Shown here one piece after another: positions 51,221-61,316 of a stretch of 64,000 nt of DNA (the stretch's first letter is position 1; the number at the start of each line of letters is the position of its first letter). A program made the position numbers and the translations under genes. The DNA is from Saccharothrix coeruleofusca (GTDB lineage Bacteria > Actinomycetota > Actinomycetes > Mycobacteriales > Pseudonocardiaceae), in NCBI RefSeq assembly GCF_014648515.1, contig NZ_BMRG01000013.1, positions 69,188 to 133,187 of the forward strand. The letters run 5' to 3'. Below the pieces are notes generated by a model, which saw only the letters and a program-made list of their open reading frames with translations, was not told the origin of the DNA and ran no database searches.

Positions 51221-51768
51221 CGGCGAGCCTTCGCCAGTGGCAGGAACCGGATCATCGGCAGCAGCACGGCGGCCACCACCGCGCCCAGCGTCAACCCCGC
51301 CAGCACGTCGTGCGGGTAGTGCACGCCCACGAACACCCGCGACGCCGCCGCGCCCAGCGCCGCGGGCACCAGGAACCAGGCCCAGTTGCGCTGGCACCAC
51401 CACAGCGCCAGCGCCGACGCGCCGGCGATGGTCGAGTGGTTGCTGGGGAAGGACCAGTCGCCCAGCTCGGGGCACTCCGCGAGCACGGTCAGCGCCCGGC
51501 ACGGCCGGTCCTGCTGCCACACCGCCTTGACCCCCTCACTGAGCAGGTAGGCCACCACCACCGCGCCCGGAGCGAGCAGCGCCTGCGCGCGTTCCAGCGG
51601 CGACCCGCGCCACCCGCGCCACACCACGACACCGAACAACAGCCCGAACAGGACGATCACGCCTTCTGTGGCGATCTCGGCGAACACCTGCACGGGGTGC
51701 GGTGTGGCCAGGGCGAGACCGATGACGAAGCGGTACAGGTGAGCGCTGAGGAGGGGAACTTCCGACAT
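51217..51768 (-). CDS. PAP2-family membrane phosphatase
   Basis: 183-aa PAP2/undecaprenyl-diphosphatase-like enzyme with about five membrane helices. Three catalytic motifs: KAVWQQDRPCR (K-x6-RP), FPSNHSTIAG (PSxHS-like) and SRVFVGVHYPHDVLAG (SR-x5-H-x3-D). The ATG at 51768 is preferred over 51804. Overlaps the histidine kinase gene by four bases, suggesting a lipid-linked signal or cell-envelope stress function. Confidence 0.9.
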   Translation of the reverse strand: MSEVPLLSAHLYRFVIGLALATPHPVQVFAEIATEGVIVLFGLLFGVVVWRGWRGSPLERAQALLAPGAVVVAYLLSEGVKAVWQQDRPCRALTVLAECPELGDWSFPSNHSTIAGASALALWWCQRNWAWFLVPAALGAAASRVFVGVHYPHDVLAGLTLGAVVAAVLLPMIRFLPLAKARR

Positions 51769-52227
51769 GGGCCCGACCGTACGGAATGGATCATGGACGT
51801 ACACCTGCCGGGTGCCCAGTGTTCACCCTGCCGACCGGCAGGTGTGCCGCCCTGCCGATCGGCAGGGCGGCACCGACGCGGTCCCGCCCCGCTGAGGACC
51901 GGCCCGTCAGACGGCGGGAAGCCCTGCCGGCAGGCGCCGGAGATGTTGATCACAAGTCGGCGATCCCGTCACGCGCGTGCGGCGGCCGGTGCTGGAAGGA
52001 CGGCGGAAGAATGGCGGCAGCACCTTCCGCAGCAGGGAGAACAGGGCGTGCTCCGGGCTGTTCAAGATCATGTGAACAACCCGCACGAGTGACGCTGATC
52101 ATGCGCGTTTAGCCAACGCACAGCGTGCGGAGCAGGATTTCGTGAATACCGGGCGAAGGTGCGGGGTAGTCCGCAGTACGCTGCCTTGGTCCGATCGGGG
52201 GACCAAACCGACTACGGGAGTTACCAA
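51769..52227. promoter_or_regulatory. intergenic region with three related palindromes
   Basis: 459 bp. CCTGCCG-AC-CGGCAGG at 51827-51842; a 30-bp perfect palindrome at 51844-51873 whose core is CCTGCCGATCGGCAGG flanked by GTGCCGC/GCGGCAC; and CCTGCCGGCAGG at 51923-51934. The repeated CCTGCC/GGCAGG half-sites, 55-155 bp upstream of the PAP2-kinase-regulator operon, suggest operator or attenuator functions. Confidence 0.6.
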
Positions 52228-52353
52228 GTGTCACTCACGCCGATCTACGACGACCTGATGCGCGAGTTCGAGGACATCGTCGGAGTCGCGCCGGCCGTCG
52301 AGGGGGACGCGGCACCGACCCCCGACGAGCAGCCCGCCGAAGCGCAGGGCTAG
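52228..52353 (+). CDS. 41-aa acidic small protein
   Basis: GTG frame of 42 codons with a Shine-Dalgarno-like GGGAG seven bases upstream. Product SLTPIYDDLMREFEDIVGVA then an acidic, Pro-rich tail (PTPDEQPAEAQG). Amphipathic N-terminal helix. No family known to me. Could be a regulatory peptide or adaptor; coding potential rests on the RBS and third-position GC. Confidence 0.5.
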   Translation: MSLTPIYDDLMREFEDIVGVAPAVEGDAAPTPDEQPAEAQG

Positions 52354-52520
52354 TTCCACCTCGTGGGCGGACTCCACCGATGCGTCAGCGCGGTCGAGAG
52401 GACCCGGACGCGCGATGAGCCGAAGAGGGGGTGGCGCGGCACCGCCCCACCCCCTCCGTCCGCGCGATCAGGCTTTCCACGCCGCCCGTCGGCCGCACCG
52501 CCGCGCGGCGACGACCGCCG

Positions 52521-53534
52521 CTACTTCGGCTGCTGGAGCAGGTCCGCGGGAACCGGCTCGTCCTTCTCCAGCGCGCCGAACAGGCGCAGCGCGTTCTCCC
52601 GGTTCCACTGCACGACCGAGCCCGCACCGGGCACCGTGGGCGTGCCGCCGACCGGGACCGTCGCGGTGTCCACGCCGCCGCCCATGCCGAACGCCATCCC
52701 GGCCAGGTTGTGCAGGTGGTCGTCGTCGTCCACCGAGATGGAGTCGGTGGCGGCGAACAGCAGCGGGAACGCGCGGAACGGGTTGGCCAGCACGCTCGCG
52801 CTGGTGGCCCGGTCCGACAGCGCGGCGAGGAACTTGCGCTGGTTCTGCACGCGTTGCAGGTCCGCGGTGGCGAACGCGCGGGAGCGCACGAACCCGAGCG
52901 CCTGCGCGCCGTCCAGCTCCTGGCAGCCCGGCTGCAGGTCCAGTCCCGCCAGCGGGTCCTTCATCGGCTCCTCGATGCACATCTCCACACCGCCGACCGC
53001 GTCGACGATGCCCGCGAACCCGCCGAAGCCGATCTCCATGTAGTGGTCGACGCGCAGGCCCGTGGCGCCCTCGACGGTCTGCACCAGCAGCGGCGCGCCG
53101 CCGATCGCGAACGCCGCGTTGATCTTGTTCTTGCCGTTGCCGGGGATGTCGACGTAGGAGTCGCGCGGAACGCTCACGAGCGTGGAGTTCCCCGAGCCCT
53201 CGGGGATGTGCAGCACCATGATGGTGTCCGTGCGACGACCGCCCGCGTCCCCTGTGGACAGCGCGGCCTTCTGCTCCTCGCTGAGGTCGTCGCGGGCGTC
53301 CGAGCCGACCAGCAGCCAGTTCGTGCCCGGCGTGTCGGCCGGGCGGCCCTCGTAGTCGGGCAGGGCGTCGATGCGGCGCAGCGACGAGTCCACGTACACC
53401 CACAACCCGATCCCGGCGGCCAGCAGCACCACCAGCACCAGCAGGACGATCCGGCCCACCCTGGGCTTGCGGCGCTGCGGCGCCGGGCGGTACCCGGCGT
53501 TCTGCTGGTACCCGTGGTGGTATCCAGCGCTCAT
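52521..53534 (-). CDS. LytR-CpsA-Psr family cell-wall ligase
   Basis: 337-aa LCP protein attaching polymers (arabinogalactan-type or teichoic) to peptidoglycan. N-terminal cytosolic tail, membrane helix RIVLLVLVVLLAAGIGLWVY at about 28-48, LCP domain with LLVGSDARDD, RTDTIMVLHIPE, LVSVPRDSYVDIP, KINAAFAIGG and GFVRSRAFATADLQRVQNQR, the catalytic/pyrophosphate-binding Asp and Arg residues. Transcribed alone. Confidence 0.93.
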   Translation of the reverse strand: MSAGYHHGYQQNAGYRPAPQRRKPRVGRIVLLVLVVLLAAGIGLWVYVDSSLRRIDALPDYEGRPADTPGTNWLLVGSDARDDLSEEQKAALSTGDAGGRRTDTIMVLHIPEGSGNSTLVSVPRDSYVDIPGNGKNKINAAFAIGGAPLLVQTVEGATGLRVDHYMEIGFGGFAGIVDAVGGVEMCIEEPMKDPLAGLDLQPGCQELDGAQALGFVRSRAFATADLQRVQNQRKFLAALSDRATSASVLANPFRAFPLLFAATDSISVDDDDHLHNLAGMAFGMGGGVDTATVPVGGTPTVPGAGSVVQWNRENALRLFGALEKDEPVPADLLQQPK

Positions 53535-53606
53535 GCGCGACCCCGATCCGTGTCAGTGACTTGCTCGCACTGGAGTAGACGCGGTGCGAGCGAAGAGGTT
53601 GCCACC

Positions 53607-53996
53607 CTAGTGTTCCAGGGGCAGCACGAGCGCGGTCAGCAGGCGGTCCAGCTCGGCCGCCGGGTCGTCGGTCAGCCCGGTGTGCGTGGGCGAGGTCTGG
53701 ATGATGGTGCTGCGCGGCGCGGTCAGCCAGCGGAACCGCTGCCCCGCCGAGGTCCGCGACACCGGCCCGGCCTCGGCCGCGCCGTCGCAGGACACGCCCA
53801 GGTGGCGCAGGCTCGCCTCCAGCGATTCCACGTCGACGGACGGGTCGAGCGCGCGCAGCCGCCGCTCGTCGACGTGCACCCTGGCCCCCAGGAAGTCCAG
53901 CGCGGCGCAGTAGACCAGCACGCCGACGTTGACGAACTCGCCGCGCTCCTGCCGCGGCACCGCGCGCAGCAGCGCGTACTCAAACACGTGCGGCAC
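53607..53996 (-). CDS. DUF3037-family protein
   Basis: 129 aa; family DUF3037 (FEYALLRAVPRQERGEFVNV, GVLVYCAALDFLGARV). Role unknown. Overlaps by 17 nt with the upstream HipA-like kinase gene, a pair that recurs in many bacteria. Probably the kinase's partner or substrate-binding companion. Confidence 0.85.
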   Translation of the reverse strand: MPHVFEYALLRAVPRQERGEFVNVGVLVYCAALDFLGARVHVDERRLRALDPSVDVESLEASLRHLGVSCDGAAEAGPVSRTSAGQRFRWLTAPRSTIIQTSPTHTGLTDDPAAELDRLLTALVLPLEH

Positions 53997-54783
53997 GAGC
54001 GGCCTCCAACGATTCGACCCACGTCCGCGGCCGCGCCAAGCGGGCCGCGAAGAACTCCTGGTAGGCGGCGCGGACCCGGTCCGGTTCGCCGAACGCCTCG
54101 TCCTGGTCCAGCCAGGCGTCGGGCACCAGCGCCAGCACCTCGGCGACCAGCTCGGGCGTCACCCGCGCGGACAGCTCGCGGTCGACCTCGGTCAGCGGTC
54201 CCGCGAAGGGCAGCATCAGGTGGTCGGCGGCGTCGAAGCGGTACTCCTTGGCGGGGAAGCGATCGGGCCGCCACGAGTGGTGGAAGTACAGCGAGGCGCC
54301 GTGGTCGATCAGCCACACCTGCCGGTGCCACAGCAGCGTGTTCGGGTTGCGCCAGCTGCGGTCCACGTTGAGCGCCAGCGCGTCCAGCCACAGCAGCCTG
54401 GTCGCCAGCTCCTGGCCCGGCTCGCGCACCACGGGGTTGTAGTCGAACGAGCCCGGCAGGTAGTCCAACCCGAGGTTGAGGCCGCCGCTGGCGCGCAGCA
54501 GCTCCTGCACCTCCTGGTCGGGCTCGGCCCGCGCCAGCTCGGGGTCCAGCTCCACCAGCACGATCTCGGGGACCCGGAAGCCCAGCCTGCGGGCCAGCTC
54601 ACCGACCACGATCTCGGCGACCAGCGTCTTGACGCCCTGGCCCGCGCCGCGGAACTTGAGCACGTACATGCCGAGGTCGTCGGCTTCGACCAGCCCCGGC
54701 AGGGAGCCGCCCTCCCGCAGGGGCGTGACGTAGCGGGTGGCCGCGACGGTGCGCAGCCCGGTGGTGTGGTTCACGGGGCGCAA
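53980..54783 (-). CDS. HipA-like kinase
   Basis: 267-aa protein of the HipA-like/PI3-4 kinase-related fold. Glycine-rich start (REGGSLPGLVEADDLGMYVL with Lys in KFRGAGQG), LLWLDALALNVDRSWRNPN (catalytic Asp region) and WLIDHGASLYFHHSW (metal-binding D-x-G). No HipB-type antitoxin HTH is adjacent. Operon partner is DUF3037. Confidence 0.85.
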   Translation of the reverse strand: MRPVNHTTGLRTVAATRYVTPLREGGSLPGLVEADDLGMYVLKFRGAGQGVKTLVAEIVVGELARRLGFRVPEIVLVELDPELARAEPDQEVQELLRASGGLNLGLDYLPGSFDYNPVVREPGQELATRLLWLDALALNVDRSWRNPNTLLWHRQVWLIDHGASLYFHHSWRPDRFPAKEYRFDAADHLMLPFAGPLTEVDRELSARVTPELVAEVLALVPDAWLDQDEAFGEPDRVRAAYQEFFAARLARPRTWVESLEAARAARV

Positions 54784-54831
54784 TCATGGCCGCCCCCCGG
54801 CGGGGGGCTCAAACCGGTTGCGGGCGGGTGC

Positions 54832-55569
54832 TCACCCGGCGGCTGCCGCCAGCGCGGGCAGGTAGCCGGATTCCTGGCCGGCGCGGTTGGGGTGGTAGGA
54901 CTCCCCGACCGGCAGCCGCGCGCCGTGCACCCAGGGCGAATCGCCGCACACCCCGTGGCCCGCGAACTCGTCTCGCACGTCGACGAAGACGAAGCCCGCC
55001 TTCCCCGCCTCGGCCGCGGTGACCTCGACCAGCGCGTCGGTGGCGCGGTTGAGGGCCTGCCGCTTGCGCTCGCCCAGCCCGAGCGGGCACGGGTCCGGCT
55101 CGAACACCCTGGGGTAGCCCATGACCAGGACCCGCGCGGCGGTCCGGGCGCGGACCGCCGCGTACAGGCCCGCCAGTCGGCCCGGCAGGTCGGTGCGGGC
55201 GAACCGCTCGGCGACCTCGACCCGCTGCAGGCACGCCTCTTCGCCCCGGAGCACGCACGTGGTCATCACGTCCACGAACCCCGCGTCGTTGCCGCCGACG
55301 GTGATGGTGACCAGCGCGGTGTGCCGGGACACCCGCTGGGCCTGCCCCGCCACCTCGGCCGTGGTCGCCCCGGCGCACGCCTCGAACAGCAGCGCGGCAC
55401 CGCGCGCGGCGGCGAGCAGCGCGGGGTGCGCGCCGTCGCTGCGCTTGCACTCGCCGCTCTCCCCGCCCGCTCCCGTGCCCGCCGCGTAGGAGTCGCCCAG
55501 CGCGACGTGCTCCGGCGCGGCGGGCGCGGGTACCAGTGCCACCAGCAGGACCGCTGCCACCAGGTTCAT
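54832..55569 (-). CDS. secreted SGNH/GDSL hydrolase
   Basis: 245 aa. Signal peptide NLVAAVLLVALVPAPAAP. Block I ALGDSYAAGTG (Ser), block III VGGNDAGF, block V SYHPNRAGQ (His). Six cysteines fit secreted disulfides. Esterase/lipase on extracellular substrates. Transcribed leftward after the lactonase-like gene with 49 bp between. Confidence 0.9.
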   Translation of the reverse strand: MNLVAAVLLVALVPAPAAPEHVALGDSYAAGTGAGGESGECKRSDGAHPALLAAARGAALLFEACAGATTAEVAGQAQRVSRHTALVTITVGGNDAGFVDVMTTCVLRGEEACLQRVEVAERFARTDLPGRLAGLYAAVRARTAARVLVMGYPRVFEPDPCPLGLGERKRQALNRATDALVEVTAAEAGKAGFVFVDVRDEFAGHGVCGDSPWVHGARLPVGESYHPNRAGQESGYLPALAAAAG

Positions 55570-55618
55570 GGCATCCGGCGTACCACCCGGCGGCCCGCCG
55601 CCCCAGGCGGTTAACCCG

Positions 55619-56722
55619 TCAGAGCGCCACGCACACCGGGATGGGGGTCGTGAAGGTGCTCGACAGCCGCAGCCGCCCCGACTCGCGGTCGACCGCGAAG
55701 GTCGTCACGGCGTTGGAGTTCTGGTTGGCGGCGAACAGCAGCCCGCCGGTGCTGTCGAGGGTGATGTGCCGGGGGTAGCGCCCGCCCACCGGGGTCGCCT
55801 CGACCAGCCGCAGCCGCGCGCCGCCGTGCTCGACGGCGAACACCGCGACGCTGTCGTGGCCGCGGTTGGACAGGTAGACGAACCGGCCGTCCGGGGACAC
55901 CAGCACCTCGGCCGGGTAGTTGCGGGGCGTGGTGGGGGCGTTCGCGGGCAGGGTGCTCAGCACCTGGCCCGGCTTGAGCACGCCCCGGTCGTAGGAGGCC
56001 ACCACGATCGTGGAGTCCAGTTCGTCGGCGATGTAGGCGTGCCTGCCGCCGGGGTGGAACGCCAGGTGCCTGGGCCCCGCGCCGGGCTGGAGCTTCGCCT
56101 CGTCGACCGGCGACAGCCTGCCGTCGTCGCCGAGCCGGTAGCTGAACACCGAGTCGGTGCCCAAATCCACGGCCAGGACGAACTCGCCGGTCGGGTCGGG
56201 CAGCACCTGGTGCGCGTGCGGGCCCTCCTGGCGCTCGGGGTCGGGGCCGGAGCCCTCGTGCCGGACCAGGTCCGCGCGCTCGCCCAGGCCGCCGTCGGGC
56301 CGCACCGGGTGCACCGACACGCTGCCGGAGCTGTAGTTGGCCGAGAGCACGAACCCGCGGTGCAGCGCCAGGTGGCAGGGGTCGGCCCCGCCGGTGGACT
56401 GGGTGTTGATCACCTGCGGCACGCCGTCGGGGCCGATCGACAGCGCGGTGACGGCGCCGTCCTGCTGCTCGTTGACGGCGTAGAGCCTGCGGCCCTCGCG
56501 GATCACGAAGGAGGGGTTGGGCACGCCCGCGACCACGCCGGTGGCCCGCAGCCGCCCGGTGGCGCGGTCGTAGGACGCCAGCCCGATCCCGGTTCCCCCG
56601 CCCTCCCAGGAGGTGTACGTCCCCAGGTAGGCCCGCGCCCCCGGTTGCGCCTGCGCGACCGACTCCGTCATCAACAACCCCGCTCCCACGGCTCCCAGGA
56701 ACCGTCGCCTGTTCAGCACCAC
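55619..56722 (-). CDS. lactonase-type seven-bladed propeller, Tat-exported
   Basis: 367-aa 6-phosphogluconolactonase-like (YkgB/Lactonase family) beta-propeller. N-terminal twin-arginine signal NRRRFLGAVGAGLLM. Repeated blades: YLGTYTSWEGGGTGIGLASY, DPCHLALHRGFVLSANYSSG, HAHQVLPDPTGEFVLAVDLG, GPRHLAFHPGGRHAYIADEL, NRGHDSVAVFAV, RYPRHITLDSTGGLLFAANQ. GTG start at 56722 with GGAGG seven bases upstream. Exported form suggests a function outside the pentose phosphate pathway. Confidence 0.9.
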   Translation of the reverse strand: MVLNRRRFLGAVGAGLLMTESVAQAQPGARAYLGTYTSWEGGGTGIGLASYDRATGRLRATGVVAGVPNPSFVIREGRRLYAVNEQQDGAVTALSIGPDGVPQVINTQSTGGADPCHLALHRGFVLSANYSSGSVSVHPVRPDGGLGERADLVRHEGSGPDPERQEGPHAHQVLPDPTGEFVLAVDLGTDSVFSYRLGDDGRLSPVDEAKLQPGAGPRHLAFHPGGRHAYIADELDSTIVVASYDRGVLKPGQVLSTLPANAPTTPRNYPAEVLVSPDGRFVYLSNRGHDSVAVFAVEHGGARLRLVEATPVGGRYPRHITLDSTGGLLFAANQNSNAVTTFAVDRESGRLRLSSTFTTPIPVCVAL

Positions 56723-56810
56723 GCACCGACCTCCGCTCAGCTCGCCCGCGGCGGTCACCACAGTGGCCTAGACCTTTCCGACCCGACAAGGGGCGCGCCG
56801 AAGACCGCGC

Positions 56811-57680
56811 TCAGCGCAGCGGATCGCGCTCCTTGATCTTGGCCAGCTCCACCCGCGGATCGTACGTCGGCCGCGGGTAGACCGGCGCGAGGTCGCGCAG
56901 CGCTTCCAGCAGCACCTGCGCCACCGCCCAGTTGCGGTACCACTTGCGGTCCGCGGGGATGGCGTACCAGGGCGCCACAGCGGTCGAGCACTCGCGCAGC
57001 GCGTCGGAGTAGGCCGCTTGGTAGAGCGAGAACTTCCCGCGCACGGCCAGGTCGCCCGGATCGTACTTCCACCGCTTGACCGGGTTCTCCAGCCGCGCGA
57101 TCAGCCGCTCCCTCTGCCGCTCGGGCGAGATGTGCAGGAAGCACTTCACGATCGTCACGCCCTGCTCGGCCAGCTCGTGCTCGAAGGCGTTGATCCGCCG
57201 GTAGCGGTCGCGCCACTCGGATTCGGGCACCAGTTCCTCCACCCGGGGGACCAGCACGTCCTCGTAGTGCGAGCGGTCGAACACGCCGATGTAGCCGGGC
57301 GGGGGCACCTCGCGGCGGATGCGCCACAGGAAGTCGTGCCGCGACTCCTCCTCGGTCGGCTTCTTGAACGAGGCGATGCGCAGGCCCTGCGGGTTGACCA
57401 GGCCGGCGACGTGCCGGATGGTGCCGCCCTTGCCGGAGGTGTCCATGCCCTGCAGCACCAGCAGCACGCGCCTGCGCCCACCGCCGAGGCCCTCGGCGAA
57501 CAGGATTTCCTGCAGCTGGTCCAGTTGCTCGCCGATGCTCGTCATCGCCTCGGCCGCGGCCCGCTTGGCGAGGGGGCCGACCGGGGTTGCCGCCGGGTCC
57601 ACCCGTGCCAGGTCGAACTCCGCCGGGTCGACCAGGAACACGTCTCGGGCCGAACGGACCTGCGCGGACTTGTTCACCAC
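56811..57680 (-). CDS. ppk2: polyphosphate kinase 2 (PPK2)
   Basis: 289-aa PPK2-family enzyme transferring phosphate between polyphosphate and nucleotides. Walker A LLVLQGMDTSGKGGTIRHVA, Walker B GVFDRSHYEDVLVPRV, lid RERLIARLENPVKRWKY. One-domain length. Convergent region ends near the lactonase gene. Assigned to the family with high confidence, to ADP or AMP preference with none. Confidence 0.93.
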   Translation of the reverse strand: MVNKSAQVRSARDVFLVDPAEFDLARVDPAATPVGPLAKRAAAEAMTSIGEQLDQLQEILFAEGLGGGRRRVLLVLQGMDTSGKGGTIRHVAGLVNPQGLRIASFKKPTEEESRHDFLWRIRREVPPPGYIGVFDRSHYEDVLVPRVEELVPESEWRDRYRRINAFEHELAEQGVTIVKCFLHISPERQRERLIARLENPVKRWKYDPGDLAVRGKFSLYQAAYSDALRECSTAVAPWYAIPADRKWYRNWAVAQVLLEALRDLAPVYPRPTYDPRVELAKIKERDPLR

Positions 57681-57821
57681 CGTCGCAGGGTAGCCGGACC
57701 GACCAGGCGCTATCCCCCGCGCAACGGATCATCGGAGATGAGCGGAATTGCGCAACGAAGTTAGCCAAGGCGCAACACTCGACGGCTGAAATCGCTACCT
57801 CAAGCCCCTTAGCCTGGTGGT

Positions 57822-59042
<1,221 letters not shown>

Positions 59043-59043
59043 C

Positions 59044-59168
59044 CGCGTCGGCAAGTACCACCCGACCCGCCCACTAGGGCCGCTGACCACTACCCGACCC
59101 GGTACCTCGTCGCACCGGGTAGTAGTTACGCGCGCGATGACGGGGCACGGGTAGTACTTGCCGACGCG
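59044..59168. repeat. intergenic inverted-repeat element (GTACTTGCCGACG family)
   Basis: Outer arms GTCGGCAAGTACCACCCG (59047-59064) and GGGTAGTACTTGCCGACGC (59149-59167) are near-complements. Inner ACTACCCGACCCGGT and ACCGGGTAGTAGT also pair, giving a branched hairpin. Related units are at 44504-44555 and 62204-62258. Fills the whole gap between rocD and the DUF2252 gene. Confidence 0.8.
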
Positions 59169-59174
59169 GCGTTC

Positions 59175-60560
59175 ATGATGGCGGCCATGGGTGAACGCAA
59201 GCGGGCCGAAGCGGCCGTCGCGCTGGGACGGTGGGTCGCGCCCGAGGAGGTCCGCGCGCGGGGTCGCGAGCTGCGCGCGGCGGTGGGGCACCAGTCCCAC
59301 CGCAAGGTGCTGCTCGCCGCCGACCGGCCCTCCGTGGTCGAGTACGTCGAGCGCACCAACGAGGGCAGGCTGCCCGACCTGGTGCCGCTGCGCGTCGGCC
59401 GGATGATCGCCTCCCCCTACTCGTTCCTGCGCGGCAGCGCGGGCCTGATGGCGGGCGACCTGGCCGCGGGCGTCCGCAGCGGCCTGACCGCCCAGCTGTG
59501 CGGCGACGCGCACGCGGCCAACTTCGGCCTCTTCGGCACGCCCGAAGGGCAGATCATCATGGACGTCAACGACTTCGACGAGACGCTGCCGGGCCCGTGG
59601 GAGTGGGACCTCAAGCGGTTGGCCACCTCGCTGGTTCTCGCGGGCCGCGAGGGCGGCGTGTCGGACAAGGGCTGCCGGGACGCCGCCGAGGACGCCGTGC
59701 GCGCCTACCGCGGCGCGGTCCGGCACCTGGCCGGGATGCCGTTCCTGGAGTCGTGGGGCGCGCTGGGCGACGAGTCGGTGCTGTCCAAGGCCAAGGCCGA
59801 CGACCTGACCGGCGCGTTCACCAAGGCCGCGGCCAAGGCGCGCAAGAACACCAGCGCGCGGGTCGCGGCCCGGTGGACCCGGCGCGACGGCGAGCACTGG
59901 CGGTTCGTGCCCGACCCGCCGGTGCTGACCCGCGTCGACGACGCGACCGCACGGGCCGTGGTCGGCGCGCTGCCCGCCTACGTGGACACCCTGCGCGAGT
60001 CCCGCTTCAACCTGATCATGCGCTACGGCGTGGTCGACGTGGCCTTCCGCGTCGTGGGCACCGGCAGCGTGGGCCTGCGCAACTACCTGATCCTGTTGCG
60101 CGGCAACGGCGACGAGGCGCTGGTGCTGCAGGCCAAGGAGGCCAGGCGGTCCGCGCTGGCGCCGTTCCTGGACGTGCCGGAGGCCAAGCACGAGGGCAAG
60201 CGGGTGGTGCACGGCGCGCGGCTGGTGCAGGCCGAGACCGACATCCTGCTGGGGTGGACGACCATCGAGGGGCGGCCGTTCATCGTGCGGCAGTTCCGCA
60301 ACCGCAAGGGCGAGATCGACGCGACCGCGCTCAAGCGCGACGACCTGGACGACTACGGCCGGTTCGCGGGCGCGCTGCTGGCCCGCGCGCACAGCCGCTC
60401 CCTGGACCCGCGCCTGCTGGCCGGGTACTGCGCCGACGGCGAGGAGCTGGACGAGGCGTTCGCCAAGTACGCGCTGGACTACGCCGACCAGACCTGCGCC
60501 GACCACGAGGCGCTGGTCGCGGCGGTGCGGTCGGGTCGAGTTCCGGCGCTGGTCGAGTAG
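59175..60560 (+). CDS. DUF2252-family protein
   Basis: 461-aa DUF2252 protein, a kinase-like fold of unknown substrate. Family motifs: PYSFLRGSAGLMAGDLAAGV, LCGDAHAANFGLFGTPEG and IIMDVNDFDETLPGPWEWDL (catalytic-loop and metal-like Asp residues), ALVLQAKEARRSALAPFL and VVHGARLVQAETDILLGW. Start ATG 59175 or 59187. Common beside envelope/stress genes in actinomycetes. Confidence 0.9.
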   Translation: MMAAMGERKRAEAAVALGRWVAPEEVRARGRELRAAVGHQSHRKVLLAADRPSVVEYVERTNEGRLPDLVPLRVGRMIASPYSFLRGSAGLMAGDLAAGVRSGLTAQLCGDAHAANFGLFGTPEGQIIMDVNDFDETLPGPWEWDLKRLATSLVLAGREGGVSDKGCRDAAEDAVRAYRGAVRHLAGMPFLESWGALGDESVLSKAKADDLTGAFTKAAAKARKNTSARVAARWTRRDGEHWRFVPDPPVLTRVDDATARAVVGALPAYVDTLRESRFNLIMRYGVVDVAFRVVGTGSVGLRNYLILLRGNGDEALVLQAKEARRSALAPFLDVPEAKHEGKRVVHGARLVQAETDILLGWTTIEGRPFIVRQFRNRKGEIDATALKRDDLDDYGRFAGALLARAHSRSLDPRLLAGYCADGEELDEAFAKYALDYADQTCADHEALVAAVRSGRVPALVE

Positions 60561-60590
60561 CCGCGCCCGGCTCTGGGTACGTTGCCGGGG

Positions 60591-61316
60591 GTGACGGACT
60601 TCGCGTGGATCGGACTGATCAGGCACGGCGAGAGCACCGGCAACGTGGCCAGGGAGGTCGCCGAGTCGGGCGGGCACGAGGTGATCGACATCGCGGAGCG
60701 GGACGCCGACGTCCCGCTGTCCGAGCAGGGCAGGAGGCAGGCCGAGGCGCTGGCCCGCTGGTTCGCCGAGCTGCCGCGCGCCCAGTGGCCCGACGTGGTG
60801 GTGTCCTCGCCCTACCTGCGGGCGCTGGACACCGCCAGGACGGCGCTGCGCGGGCACCCGCTGATGCTGGTCGACGAGCGGCTGCGGGACCGCGAGCTGG
60901 GCGTGCTGGACCTGCTCACCACGCACGGCGTGGCCGCCCGCTACCCCGAGGAGCTGGCGCGCAAGCGGCGGCTGGGCAAGTTCTACTACCGGCCGCCGGG
61001 CGGTGAGTCCTGGGCCGACGTGGCGCTGCGGCTGCGGGCGCTGCTCGGCGACCTGGAGCGGGTGCACCGGGGGCGGCGGGTGCTGCTGTTCGCCCACGAG
61101 GTGACCGCCCACCTGCTGCGCTACCTGCTGGAGTGCGTCCCCGAGCGGGACATCCTCGCCATCGCCCACAACACGGTGGTCCCCAACGGCTCGCTCACCT
61201 CGTGGGTGCGCGGCGAGCGGGGGTTCGAGCTGGAGCACGAGCACGTCACCGACCACCTGCGCGCCCACGGCGCCCGGCCCACGGAGTCCGAGGATGAAGC
61301 AGCGCACTCAGCCTGA
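60591..61316 (+). CDS. histidine phosphatase superfamily protein
   Basis: 241 aa. Branch-1 phosphatase: WIGLIRHGESTGNVARE (catalytic RHG), VSSPYLRALDTART (Arg), ERLRDRELG (acid Glu region), and LLFAHEVTAHLLRYLL (second His). GTG at 60591 chosen over TTG at 60582. The stop overlaps the nnrD start by 23 nt. Substrate unknown. Confidence 0.88.
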   Translation: MTDFAWIGLIRHGESTGNVAREVAESGGHEVIDIAERDADVPLSEQGRRQAEALARWFAELPRAQWPDVVVSSPYLRALDTARTALRGHPLMLVDERLRDRELGVLDLLTTHGVAARYPEELARKRRLGKFYYRPPGGESWADVALRLRALLGDLERVHRGRRVLLFAHEVTAHLLRYLLECVPERDILAIAHNTVVPNGSLTSWVRGERGFELEHEHVTDHLRAHGARPTESEDEAAHSA

